NCBI RefSeq assembly: GCF_004793765.1
Contig: NZ_SRYM01000046.1
Coordinates: 1 to 34,172, forward strand
Reading direction: 5' to 3'
Source: Parabacteroides distasonis
GTDB taxonomy: Bacteria > Bacteroidota > Bacteroidia > Bacteroidales > Tannerellaceae
Length of the DNA: 34,172 nucleotides
Shown piece after piece: positions 22,511-30,270 of the stretch (its first letter is position 1; every line of letters begins with the position of its first letter). The notes below the pieces were generated by a model that saw nothing but the letters and a program-made list of their open reading frames with translations, ran no database searches and was not told where the DNA came from. Made by a program: the position numbers and the translations under genes.

Positions 22511-23203
22511 ATGATAACGACAGTACAGTTTAAGACGTTGGACGATTTGTATAAGTTCTACAATGAGGCCATTTTTGAGGGCAATTTAGCCGAGTGTATC
22601 GTTAACATGAGCCGCCACGGTGGAGCCTATGGATTTTTTGCGGCCAACCGTTGGAGAAGCGGCCAGGGCGATAAACAGATAGTACATGAAATCAGTATTA
22701 ACCCGGATTACATGAACCGAACGGATAAGGAATGGCATAGTACTTTAGTGCATGAAATGTGCCACTTGTGGCAGGAAGATAACGGCAGCCCAAGCCGCCG
22801 GGGATACCATAACAAGGAATGGGCTAAGAAGATGATAGAAGTAGGCCTAATGCCTTCTGATACGGGCGCAGAAGGCGGGAAAATGACCGGGCAGAGCGTC
22901 ACGCATTACGTTATTGAAGGCGGCCTGTTTGACCGGGTATTTAATACTCTCAAATCGGAAGATCTGGACGCTTTGCGCTTAAAGTACCTTCCGACATTGG
23001 CGGCCGTTTCCTTCTCAGGCAGCGGATCCACCGGAGAAGAAGGAGAGGAAGGCGAAGGAGAAGGCGGCGAAGATTCAGGCAAGAAGAAACGACAAGGTGT
23101 AAAAATTAAATATACCTGTCCGTGCGGCGTTAATGTTTGGGGGAAACCGGATCTAAAGTTACGCTGCAATGAATGTGAGGGGGATTTTGAGCCGCAGGAG
23201 TAG
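22511..23203 (+). CDS. SprT-like zinc metalloprotease-like protein
   Basis: A 230-residue SprT/Spartan-like protein. The zinc-binding HEMCH motif (H81, E82, H85) sits in TLVHEMCHLWQ; a Gly/Glu-rich acidic linker follows at about residues 175-195, then a basic stretch and a C-terminal zinc ribbon (YTCPCGVNVWG and LRCNECEG). I chose ATG 22511 over an earlier TTG because the -7 box lies between them. Proteins of this family act on DNA-protein cross-links in eukaryotes; in Bacteroides mobile elements they are common but uncharacterised, possibly trimming protein bound to transferred DNA such as relaxase. The palindrome at 22452 suggests repression. Confidence 0.85.
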   Translation: MITTVQFKTLDDLYKFYNEAIFEGNLAECIVNMSRHGGAYGFFAANRWRSGQGDKQIVHEISINPDYMNRTDKEWHSTLVHEMCHLWQEDNGSPSRRGYHNKEWAKKMIEVGLMPSDTGAEGGKMTGQSVTHYVIEGGLFDRVFNTLKSEDLDALRLKYLPTLAAVSFSGSGSTGEEGEEGEGEGGEDSGKKKRQGVKIKYTCPCGVNVWGKPDLKLRCNECEGDFEPQE

Positions 23204-23253
23204 AAGATATGCAAGGGCAGGAAGTCCCCTAAAAAACCCCGCCGGAGGCAAAC

Positions 23254-23297
23254 GAAAGCGGGGGATGTCGTATATACGTCAATTCACCCCCGCTTTC
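23254..23297. terminator. GC-rich hairpin between the sprT-like and rep genes
   Basis: Perfect 11-base stem (GAAAGCGGGGG / CCCCCGCTTTC) around a 22-base loop in the space between convergent genes. It can separate both transcripts. Confidence 0.7.
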
Positions 23298-23425
23298 CGG
23301 CTAATATGCAATAGCTATCAGCCCCCATCGTGCGGAACCACCCGGCACGGTATGCCAATATAGCAATTTTGGGGATATATTATTACACCTGTGTGCCCGT
23401 TTTAAGCCGTTTTAAGAGAAAATAA

Positions 23426-24610
23426 CTATATCGTTTTATAATATCTTCCCTGTTCGTCAGTTTCTAATCGCAGCCTTTTAACGGCTTCGCTGAAAGGCAT
23501 TTTTCCGTCTTTGGCAACCTGTTCTATTTCTTCCTTGGAGTAATAGAATACTTTCGGTTTGGGTACATCGGGAATATAGGCCGGATTTATATCCGCTTCT
23601 TGCGGTACTATTTGTGCAAATAGATCCTGCATAGAAGCGGGATTGTTTGAACGTTTCCGTTTGTCTTTTGGCTTTACGAGGTCATAATCGACGATGGCGT
23701 TATTTCTTTCTACTTCGGCCATTTTTTGAGCTTTGCTCAAGTGCTGTTTTTTCATGGATATGAAAAATATAATGTCCGTATATGTTCGCCCCGTCTTAAC
23801 GGCGCAGGCCGATACGTTAATATCGGTATTGGCCGTTATCCCGTATAGTGTTCCGGTTGTTTCGCCTGTTTTCTTATCAACGTAGTAATTCCATGCAACC
23901 GGACGGGGGGAACGCCCGGCCGCTTTCGCTTGCCGTTGTTCCTGTTTGGCTTCTTCTGAAATCTGTATGCCTACTACATACTTGAGTATGTTTTCCGTGG
24001 CATTCTTGTTTTTGGTCGGGTCATAAGATGAATTTTCATCTAATGATAAGGCCAATTTTAAGTTATCGATAGATACCCGCCATTGGCCGAGCTTGACGGC
24101 GTTTTTAAGATATGGGTAAAACCAGTTCTGATATTCTGTCGATAACCGGATATAATATTTAGGTTGAATAGAAGCGTACTGTTTCAGATTGAGAAGGAAC
24201 GGCTTAACATCATCATTTAAGCGGATCGTAACAAACTTTTCGTTTGTGGAAAAATAGTAAGAGGAAATCCAAGCGTAACCAGCCCAATAATACCCCCCCC
24301 TTTTTTTGGGTTGTGCTATTTTCAAAGGCTTTTCCATAATTTCGTTCAAGGTTTCGGCCAACCTGTTATAACAATCCTTGTTGTTTTCAAGTCCCATGTA
24401 CTTAAACAGGGTTTGCTTGTCGAATCCAAGTTCCGGGAATAAATCAGGACTACGGTATTCTAAGCATTGAGATAATGCAAATAACAGGCGGTAGGCAAGC
24501 GTAGACATACGCCACCGGATTTTGCCCAGTTGGTATAGATCTTGAGATACACGCACGGCCTTGTCTTGATTGTATTTCGTGATCTTCATTTCTTTTTTTT
24601 CCTCTTTCAT
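23426..24610 (-). CDS. Plasmid replication initiator (Rep_3/RepB family)
   Basis: A 394-residue initiator with the two winged-helix halves of the Rep_3 family: an N-terminal block (NQDKAVRVSQDLYQLGKIRW, then MSTLAYRLLFALSQCL) and a second half with YSTEYQNWFYPYLKNAVKLG-like sequence and WRVSIDNLKLAL. A basic, Lys-rich tail follows from about residue 320. ATG 24610 is chosen because promoter elements lie directly upstream at 24638-24668; a longer frame to 24667 would overlap them. Five direct iterons and one inverted one lie upstream, and the inverted one sits between its -33 and -7 boxes, so the protein should repress its own synthesis as well as open the origin. Confidence 0.88.
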   Translation of the reverse strand: MKEEKKEMKITKYNQDKAVRVSQDLYQLGKIRWRMSTLAYRLLFALSQCLEYRSPDLFPELGFDKQTLFKYMGLENNKDCYNRLAETLNEIMEKPLKIAQPKKRGGYYWAGYAWISSYYFSTNEKFVTIRLNDDVKPFLLNLKQYASIQPKYYIRLSTEYQNWFYPYLKNAVKLGQWRVSIDNLKLALSLDENSSYDPTKNKNATENILKYVVGIQISEEAKQEQRQAKAAGRSPRPVAWNYYVDKKTGETTGTLYGITANTDINVSACAVKTGRTYTDIIFFISMKKQHLSKAQKMAEVERNNAIVDYDLVKPKDKRKRSNNPASMQDLFAQIVPQEADINPAYIPDVPKPKVFYYSKEEIEQVAKDGKMPFSEAVKRLRLETDEQGRYYKTI

Positions 24611-24637
24611 GGTAGATCCTTCTTTGTATTTCAAGTG

Positions 24638-24668
24638 CAAAGATATGTATTTCCATAGATGATGCAAA
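24638..24668 (-). promoter_or_regulatory. rep promoter with embedded inverted iteron
   Basis: On the minus strand: TTTG at 24668-24665, a 19-bp spacer, then TATCTTTG at 24645-24638, an ideal Bacteroides promoter. The spacer holds an inverted copy of the iteron core (24649-24658), as expected for autorepression. Confidence 0.8.
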
Positions 24669-24783
24669 TATCTATGGAAATATTTTTTTTTGTTCCCTCA
24701 AAAACTATGGAAATAGTTCCCTCAAAAACTATGGAAATGCCCCCTCAATTCCTATGGAAATATCCCTCAATTCCTATGGAAAT
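24649..24783. repeat. Iteron replication origin
   Basis: The core CTATGGAAAT occurs five times in direct orientation at 24672, 24705, 24729, 24752 and 24774, and once inverted at 24649-24658. Copies 2-5 are 22-24 bp apart, about two helical turns; the longer units begin CCCTCAAAAA (copies 2-3) or CCCTCAATTC (copies 4-5). AT-rich sequence follows at 24784-24860 and could be the melting region. Position next to the rep gene makes this the origin of vegetative replication. Confidence 0.88.
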
Positions 24784-25207
24784 ATATTCTTAAACAATTG
24801 ATATATAAATAAATACGAAACTGACATATTTCTTTCATTAAAAAACAAATTAAAAACATCCTTAAACTGTTGAGAAATGCTTTTAGGAACTTACACATCA
24901 ACGAGAACGGTCGATCTGTCAACTTGGCAGAGTGAAAGAAGGAGAAAAAAGATGGCGGAATCTTTGTTGTCTTTAGGGCAGATTTTCCGGCGTGTTAAAA
25001 TTTGTATATTTTTGTTTCTGTGTATAAAATTGGTTATAACTTTTTGTTATAACTTCGGCGGTTGGAGTGTACGTATAAATCGAATAATTTGCGACTGTTC
25101 CGGAGCCTGGTTACGTTTACGGGAGTATTGGAGCGTAACGGAGTGCAGCGGTCTAAGGAAGGCGGCAAAGCGATAGCAGCGACGGCTGTAATCGAAGAGA
25201 GCAAGCA

Positions 25208-25230
25208 GATATTGGACTTTGTCCAATATC
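25208..25230. repeat. Hairpin 1 upstream of the mobilization operon
   Basis: Perfect ten-base stem GATATTGGAC / GTCCAATATC with a TTT loop, 160 bp upstream of the BfmA/BtgA-like gene. A candidate relaxase recognition hairpin. Confidence 0.7.
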
Positions 25231-25236
25231 GCTATT

Positions 25237-25263
25237 ATAAAAGACTGTAATACAGTCTTTTAT
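25237..25263. repeat. Hairpin 2 upstream of the mobilization operon
   Basis: Perfect 13-base arms (ATAAAAGACTGTA and complement) with one central base, 6 bp after hairpin 1. T-rich sequence follows, so it may alternatively be a terminator for a short transcript. Confidence 0.7.
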
Positions 25264-25389
25264 GTTTTTACTGATTTACTTATAGTAAACTTTTGGTAAA
25301 CTAATTTTTTTTAATTACCTTGCAACCAGGTTATTACACCGTTTTAAACAGTCGACTAAAAGGTAAACCAAACATCTAAACCTAATATT

Positions 25390-25995
25390 ATGCCAAAAGA
25401 GAACGACAAGCAAATTAAGGTTAAGGATCTTACTAAAATGACCCTTGACAAGTGGAAGGGTAATAAAACGTATGACGCTTTTATTACCGAAATGTTAACT
25501 TACTTTGAAATAACCGGGATTAATCCCGGTTCTAAAATTGCCACCCCTTTGGTGGCCGTAGAATCCCAGGCAACAAGAGTGATCCAGGTAGTCCGGGGGA
25601 TTGAAAAAGATCAATCCGTTTATCTGAAAAGTATCTTAGATCATGTAAAACGCTTGTCCGGTTCTCCGGTCGCTCCGGAAGTTCCGGCCGGATTTAACCC
25701 CGATGAATATATACATATAAATAAGGTGCAGGAGTTAACCGGAGAAATGGATAAGATCACCCAGGAGAACGCCCAGGCAAAGGGAGAGATCCGGAAGTTG
25801 CAAACAGAGCTTGAGATCGAGAGGAAGAAAGCCCCCGAAGGATCCGGCCAGGTTAATACTAAAGTGATTTTGGAGATCCTGGATATTCTGGACGAAAAGA
25901 AACAGACATCTACTTTTGACCTGGATAGTTACCGGATCGACAAAAGTACATTTGACAAATATATAGCCCGTCTTAAATCCGAACTTAAAAAGTAA
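25390..25995 (+). CDS. BfmA/BtgA-like mobilization accessory protein
   Basis: A 201-residue protein encoded 5 nt before the relaxase. N-terminal third is basic with a helix-strand pattern suited to DNA contact (KTYDAFITEMLTYFEITGIN, then ESQATRVIQVVRGIEK); residues about 110-150 form a coiled coil (EMDKITQENAQAKGEIRKLQ); the C-terminal 45 residues form a small helical domain. This matches BfmA/BtgA-type proteins, which bind oriT and help the relaxase. The call rests on these features and gene order. Confidence 0.75.
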   Translation: MPKENDKQIKVKDLTKMTLDKWKGNKTYDAFITEMLTYFEITGINPGSKIATPLVAVESQATRVIQVVRGIEKDQSVYLKSILDHVKRLSGSPVAPEVPAGFNPDEYIHINKVQELTGEMDKITQENAQAKGEIRKLQTELEIERKKAPEGSGQVNTKVILEILDILDEKKQTSTFDLDSYRIDKSTFDKYIARLKSELKK

Positions 25996-26000
25996 AGCCC

Positions 26001-28184
26001 ATGTTTGCAAAGGTACACCCGCCCACTGATATAAAAGGGGGGAATAAGGGAAGCTGTTACGATCTTGCAACGTATTTGAACAAGGAACAGGGGACAGGAC
26101 AAAATTTCTTTTCCCATACGGAAGATAATGTAACGGTAGAGGACGTTATTATAAATATCAATAATAACAAAAAGGCAATAGGGAAGGACGAAGCTAAATT
26201 TTATATGGTGTCTTTAAATCCTTCCGAGGCCGAACAGCGGCATTTAATAGGCCGTAATGTCAGCGATGTTTCAGAACTAAGCGAGGCCGAGAGGCAAACC
26301 GTTTTCCGGAAATTGGAAGCGTTCACCCGTTCGGCTATGAACGAGTACGCAAAGAATTTTGAGCGTGACAATATCCGCAGCGGTGCGGATCTGATGTATT
26401 ACGGCCGGATCGAAACGCAGCGGATTTACAAGCCGGAGGACGAGGAAGTAAAAAGCGGAGCGGCCAGGATCGGAGAGGTCAAATCCGGTTTAAATTTTCA
26501 TGTTCATGTAATCGTTTCCCGTAAATCCCTGGACGGTAAAACGAAACTTGCGCCCGCCTTTGGTAAATCGGCCGGGAACGCCTGGGAGCTTGAAGGCCGG
26601 GGAACGGTGAAGCGGGGGTTTTCACATGAGAAATTTAAAGTATCTGTTCAAAATTCCTTTAACCGGGAATTTGATTATCAGTCAACGAAAGAGGAAACCT
26701 ATACGATCAAGAAAACACCGGAGCAGACAATTATAAATAAGATTTCTAATCCGGATCTTAAACAGCTATTAACCGATATTCATTTTACCGCAGCGAATCA
26801 AATCGTTTCGGCCATGAAAGAGAAAGGATACGAGCACCAGGTAAGAAAGGGGATACATACGTTCGGTAAAGACGGCCAAACATTCCAGGTAACGCACAGC
26901 GAACTAAAGACATTCGAGCGGCCGTTATCGGATAGCCAGTTAAAGAGTATAACGGATCGTTTCGACCTGGCCGAGTATGAGAACGGAGCCGGGAAATACG
27001 ATAAGAACGGCCTAACCGTAAAGAATATAGCGTTTTCAACCTGGGTAAAGGATGAAAGCGTTCCGGAAGGCAAGAGCCTAAAGGACGTTTCCTATAAAGT
27101 GATTTATGACAAGGAAACAAACAGCGTTGTTTCTTTCTCTACCGTTAAACAGTTCGCCCATGAGAATAAGATCAACCTAATAAAAAGCGATCTGAATACG
27201 GAGATCCTTTTGAAGCGTTTAAAAAATCCGGATCTAAAGCTGTTGTTAACGAATCAGCGTTTTACCGCAGCTAATCAAATCATTTCGGCCATGAAGGAGA
27301 AAGGATACGAGCACCAGGTAAAAAGGGGGATACATACGTTCACCCATAGCAACGGCAGCCGGATAAGTATTTTACATAGAGATCTTAACCGCTTTTGTAC
27401 TAAAGTGGAAAGTGAAACAATGAAAAATATTTCATCCCGTTTTAACGCTTATAAGTTTAACCAGGATCACGATGTAACCGGGTACTCCGAAAACGGCCTA
27501 TCGAGCAAGAAAATAGGCTTTTATACTTATGTATCGGAAAACGAACAAGGCAGGGAGGAAAACGACCCCCAGGATTCACAAAAAAAAGTTGCACAAGAGA
27601 AAGTTTTAAAGTATGTAGAGTATGAGGTTATTTACGATAGCCATACAAAAACGACCGTTCCCGTGTCGGAGATCCGGAAGTTTGCACGGGAAAATGATAT
27701 TAATCTGTATGACCGTTTTAAACATTCCTACGCAGTTTCTAACCCCGATTTAAGGGAATGTTTATCTAACCCGGATCTTACCACCAGGCGGCAGATAAAC
27801 CAGGAAATGAGGAAGCGGGGATATACCGTTTCAACGGACGAAAAGGGGAATTATACCTATACAAAAAACGGAGCGTCTTTTTCTATGTCCCGCCGGGATC
27901 TTGGAGCCTTCACCAATTATGTAAAGGACAGCGCAAATAAACAAAGTTCTCATTCTTCCGGATCCGGAAGGGGAGAGGCAACCGCTGGGGCAGCCCTAAA
28001 TATGACCGTCGGAAATGTGAAAAGCAAGGTAACTAACGAGATCCTGGGGGATAGCTTCAAAACAGAGCGGCAGATCATAGGAAAGGTTAAGACGGCCGTA
28101 ACGGTAGTTACCAACCCGGCCAGTATCAAGATGATGTTATTACGTAAAATTGCAAGTTATCTAAACCCATTAAAAGAAATGTGA
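26001..28184 (+). CDS. Relaxase (DUF5712/BfmC-BtgB-like) with repeated C-terminus
   Basis: A 727-residue mobilization protein. Residues 1-225 form the relaxase-type domain: start MFAKVHPPTD, FYMVSLNPSEAEQRH, an early Tyr-rich segment (YAKNF, LMYYGRIETQR) and FHVHVIVSR with H167 and H169 as metal ligands. It would nick one strand at oriT and lead it into the recipient. The rest of the protein is made of repeats: starting near residues 250, 409 and 581, each has NPDL, then helix, then a GY-containing strand segment (AANQI-SAMKEKGYEHQV in the first two), and the first two continue with a homologous stretch ending A-EN-INL. Typical DUF5712 proteins are much shorter, so this tail is an expansion. 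It overlaps the coupling-protein reading frame by a GTGA. Confidence 0.85.
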   Translation: MFAKVHPPTDIKGGNKGSCYDLATYLNKEQGTGQNFFSHTEDNVTVEDVIININNNKKAIGKDEAKFYMVSLNPSEAEQRHLIGRNVSDVSELSEAERQTVFRKLEAFTRSAMNEYAKNFERDNIRSGADLMYYGRIETQRIYKPEDEEVKSGAARIGEVKSGLNFHVHVIVSRKSLDGKTKLAPAFGKSAGNAWELEGRGTVKRGFSHEKFKVSVQNSFNREFDYQSTKEETYTIKKTPEQTIINKISNPDLKQLLTDIHFTAANQIVSAMKEKGYEHQVRKGIHTFGKDGQTFQVTHSELKTFERPLSDSQLKSITDRFDLAEYENGAGKYDKNGLTVKNIAFSTWVKDESVPEGKSLKDVSYKVIYDKETNSVVSFSTVKQFAHENKINLIKSDLNTEILLKRLKNPDLKLLLTNQRFTAANQIISAMKEKGYEHQVKRGIHTFTHSNGSRISILHRDLNRFCTKVESETMKNISSRFNAYKFNQDHDVTGYSENGLSSKKIGFYTYVSENEQGREENDPQDSQKKVAQEKVLKYVEYEVIYDSHTKTTVPVSEIRKFARENDINLYDRFKHSYAVSNPDLRECLSNPDLTTRRQINQEMRKRGYTVSTDEKGNYTYTKNGASFSMSRRDLGAFTNYVKDSANKQSSHSSGSGRGEATAGAALNMTVGNVKSKVTNEILGDSFKTERQIIGKVKTAVTVVTNPASIKMMLLRKIASYLNPLKEM

Positions 28185-28186
28185 TT

Positions 28187-29620
28187 ATGTTGTATATTAT
28201 AATCGGAGTAGTTGTATTATTGGCTATCATAGTGATAGTTCTTTTTATTCCTTCCGGAGAGAAGAAGAATCCCCAAAAGGAAGGTTACAAATTTGAACTG
28301 TTGGCCGACGGTGGCCGACGGATCACGTTTACAGATCCGTTTGATAATTTTTTAGTGTACGGCGGTGCAAATTCGGGGAAAACCAAGAGCGTAGGGAAAC
28401 CGCTGTTAGAGCAGTATATTAAAGCTCATTTTGCGATGTTTATTTATGACTATAAAGATTTTGACCTTACAAAGACGGCCAATCATTTAGTTTTGAAACA
28501 TAACTATCCGTATGAATTTTATAGGATCAGTTTTACCGATATGGAACAGACACACCGGACTAACCCGATCCGCCCCTCAATCGTAGGGGATGAAAGCCTT
28601 TTTCTTCAATTAATGGACGATCTTTTAACAGCGTACCAGGGAAAGGACAGCAAGCGGGACGAGTGGTTTAACGGAGCTTTGGGGATCCTTCGGGGTGTTT
28701 CTATCCGTTTCTTTAATGATTATCCGGATCTTTGCACGATCCCGCATATAGCAAATTATATTTGCAGTGCAGGAGCCGCCCGGATAACTACGTTCCTGGA
28801 AGCTACCCACCAAAGCCGGGCACTTGCCGGAGCCTTTTTAGATGCAAAGGACAGCCCCAAGACGCAAAGCAGTTATCTAAGCAGTTTAACCAACTATTTA
28901 AGCACGTTGGCAAATAACAAAAAGGTTTGCTATGTGCTTTCCGGTAATGACTTTGATTTTAACCTCATAGATCCGGATAGACCTAAAATCCTATCGGTAG
29001 CCAACGCCTACCAGATAGAAGGCCTTATCTCTCCGGTAATCGCCCTAATGCTTTCCATTTCGTCCAGGCGTTTCACGCTGAATAATAAGATCCCGTTCCT
29101 GTATTTCCTGGACGAAGCAACGACTTTCCGGATCCCGGATTTTGAGAAGTTACCGAGCGTACTGCGTGAGTACAAATGTAGTTTTGTGTTTCTCACGCAA
29201 TCAGCGGCCAAAATAGAGAAGGTTTACGGGAAATATGACCGCAGCAGTGTAGAGGCAAATTTCAGTAATCAGTTTTACGGGAGAACTAAGGACATAGAGG
29301 CCTTGAAAAGTTATCCCCTTGTATTTGGTAAGGAAGATAAAGAAAAGATCTCAAAGACCAGGGGAAACAGCAAAGGGGGAGATAGCCGGAGCCGTACCGT
29401 ATCCACCCAAAGAGAGGAACGGTATGATACAAATTTCTTTACCGGGCTGCAATCCGGCCAATTCGTGGGAAGTGCTGCACATTCCAACATGAGAGATTTT
29501 TGTTTGCGCTTTAAGATGTACAGCGATCAAGAGGAAGCGTTACCGATTATCCGGGCTGTTCTTCCGTCAGAGATCGAACAGAATTATTTTAAGATCATAG
29601 AGGATATTTCCCATTTGTAA
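28187..29620 (+). CDS. VirD4/TraG-type coupling protein (T4CP)
   Basis: A 477-residue coupling ATPase that brings the relaxase-DNA complex to the secretion channel. One N-terminal transmembrane helix (residues 2-20), Walker A GGANSGKT (residues 59-66), Walker B FLYFLDEAT (D309, E310) and the conserved LTQSAAKIEKVYG block and GRT near the C-terminus. ATG 28187 is preferred, but a GTG at 28181 overlapping the relaxase stop is possible and adds two residues. It has only one membrane span and is short for the family (most have two spans and 550-670 residues). Encoded with the relaxase, not with the tra channel genes. Confidence 0.92.
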   Translation: MLYIIIGVVVLLAIIVIVLFIPSGEKKNPQKEGYKFELLADGGRRITFTDPFDNFLVYGGANSGKTKSVGKPLLEQYIKAHFAMFIYDYKDFDLTKTANHLVLKHNYPYEFYRISFTDMEQTHRTNPIRPSIVGDESLFLQLMDDLLTAYQGKDSKRDEWFNGALGILRGVSIRFFNDYPDLCTIPHIANYICSAGAARITTFLEATHQSRALAGAFLDAKDSPKTQSSYLSSLTNYLSTLANNKKVCYVLSGNDFDFNLIDPDRPKILSVANAYQIEGLISPVIALMLSISSRRFTLNNKIPFLYFLDEATTFRIPDFEKLPSVLREYKCSFVFLTQSAAKIEKVYGKYDRSSVEANFSNQFYGRTKDIEALKSYPLVFGKEDKEKISKTRGNSKGGDSRSRTVSTQREERYDTNFFTGLQSGQFVGSAAHSNMRDFCLRFKMYSDQEEALPIIRAVLPSEIEQNYFKIIEDISHL

Positions 29621-29735
29621 CAAAATGAAAGCGATATCTACCCGAAAAGGTCGAAAAAGGAGCTGCCGGTTGTGATAAAATGATACAACCGGACACCGGA
29701 ACCCTGGCGGATCACGCACATACCGGAAAGAAGTA
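29621..29735 (+). repeat. Diverged direct repeat, copy 1 (left of protease cargo)
   Basis: Aligns without gaps to 33011-33125 at roughly 60% by eye, best at the ends and at an identical AAAATGATA (29677-29685). In this copy CCGGTTGT / ACAACCGG form a hairpin (29666-29692) with AAAATGAT in the loop. The pair brackets 29744-32963. Confidence 0.5.
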
Positions 29736-29743
29736 ACTAACAA

Positions 29744-29794
29744 AAAGATAAAAACATGGTTTGACACAACTTGTCAAACCATGTTTTTATCTTT
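29744..29794. repeat. 51-bp near-palindrome (23-bp perfect arms)
   Basis: Arms 29744-29766 and 29772-29794 (containing ACATGGTTTGACA and complement) around CAACT. The right arm ends in a -7 box TATCTTTG (29788-29795), so this is both a strong hairpin and part of the promoter for the 29814 gene, with a nearly matching box (TATCTTTT) in the other direction. Confidence 0.8.
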
Positions 29795-29813
29795 GCCGGA
29801 AAAAGTATTGAAT

Positions 29814-30020
29814 ATGAAATTTTCTATCGGAGTTAAAGAAATGCCCGAATACGGGTTAAGTGGTGGGCAGATCCTACGGGATCCGCAAGAACTGGATTGG
29901 TTTAACGGTATAACGGAAGTGCTTTTGTACATGGATGAAAACCTGAGTCTTTTAAACGCCGATCTAAAGGCTTTTGGGCTTGAGAATACAGATTTATGTA
30001 TTCTTAAAAAAGAGGACTGA
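29814..30020 (+). CDS. Small protein of unknown function
   Basis: A 68-residue acidic protein (MKFSIGVKEMPEYGLSGGQI at the start, ILKKED at the end). ATG 29814 is chosen because the earlier in-frame ATG at 29781 lies upstream of the -7 box at 29788. It is preceded by a remarkable 51-bp near-palindrome and is otherwise isolated. Codon usage fits the mobilization genes better than the AT-rich protease cargo, so it probably belongs to the backbone. Family not recognised. Confidence 0.6.
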   Translation: MKFSIGVKEMPEYGLSGGQILRDPQELDWFNGITEVLLYMDENLSLLNADLKAFGLENTDLCILKKED

Positions 30021-30270
30021 AACCCCACGAAAGGGGGAAATCTGTTCTGATTTATATATTTTTGGGGTTATATGTAATATTTCTCTAAATTTAGACAACA
30101 AATATTTTTTTTATCTCAATATAATTTTATTATTTTACGATTGTTAGTGATGTATGGTTAGCCGTTTTTGTAAACGGCTCTTGCCATAGGTTCGTTATAA
30201 TACGTTTGTATTATATCTCTCTTAGTTCTGAAATGAAAATTTTTTTATTAACGCCTAAATTGCATGTATC

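Larger units (their letters stand above)
24784..25389. other. Gene-free stretch before the mobilization operon (oriT candidate region)
   Basis: About 600 bases with no convincing gene. It contains AT-rich sequence next to the iterons, two GTTATAAC palindromes separated by five T (25034-25054), a lone TTGGAGTGTAC half-site (25062-25072) and two strong hairpins (25208-25263). A position directly upstream of the relaxase operon is where oriT usually lies in Bacteroides mobilizable elements. Confidence 0.55.

Noticed and set aside
24649-24783. CRISPR-like array
   Set aside because: Short 10-bp repeats at 22-24 bp spacing without spacer-like unique sequence, next to a Rep gene; they are iterons. 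No cas genes or CRISPR repeats seen anywhere in the window.
24877-25250. Frames of 99 and 62 codons between the iterons and the mobilization operon
   Set aside because: They overlap each other in different frames, run into the hairpins at 25208-25263 and have no recognisable domain; the region reads better as noncoding.
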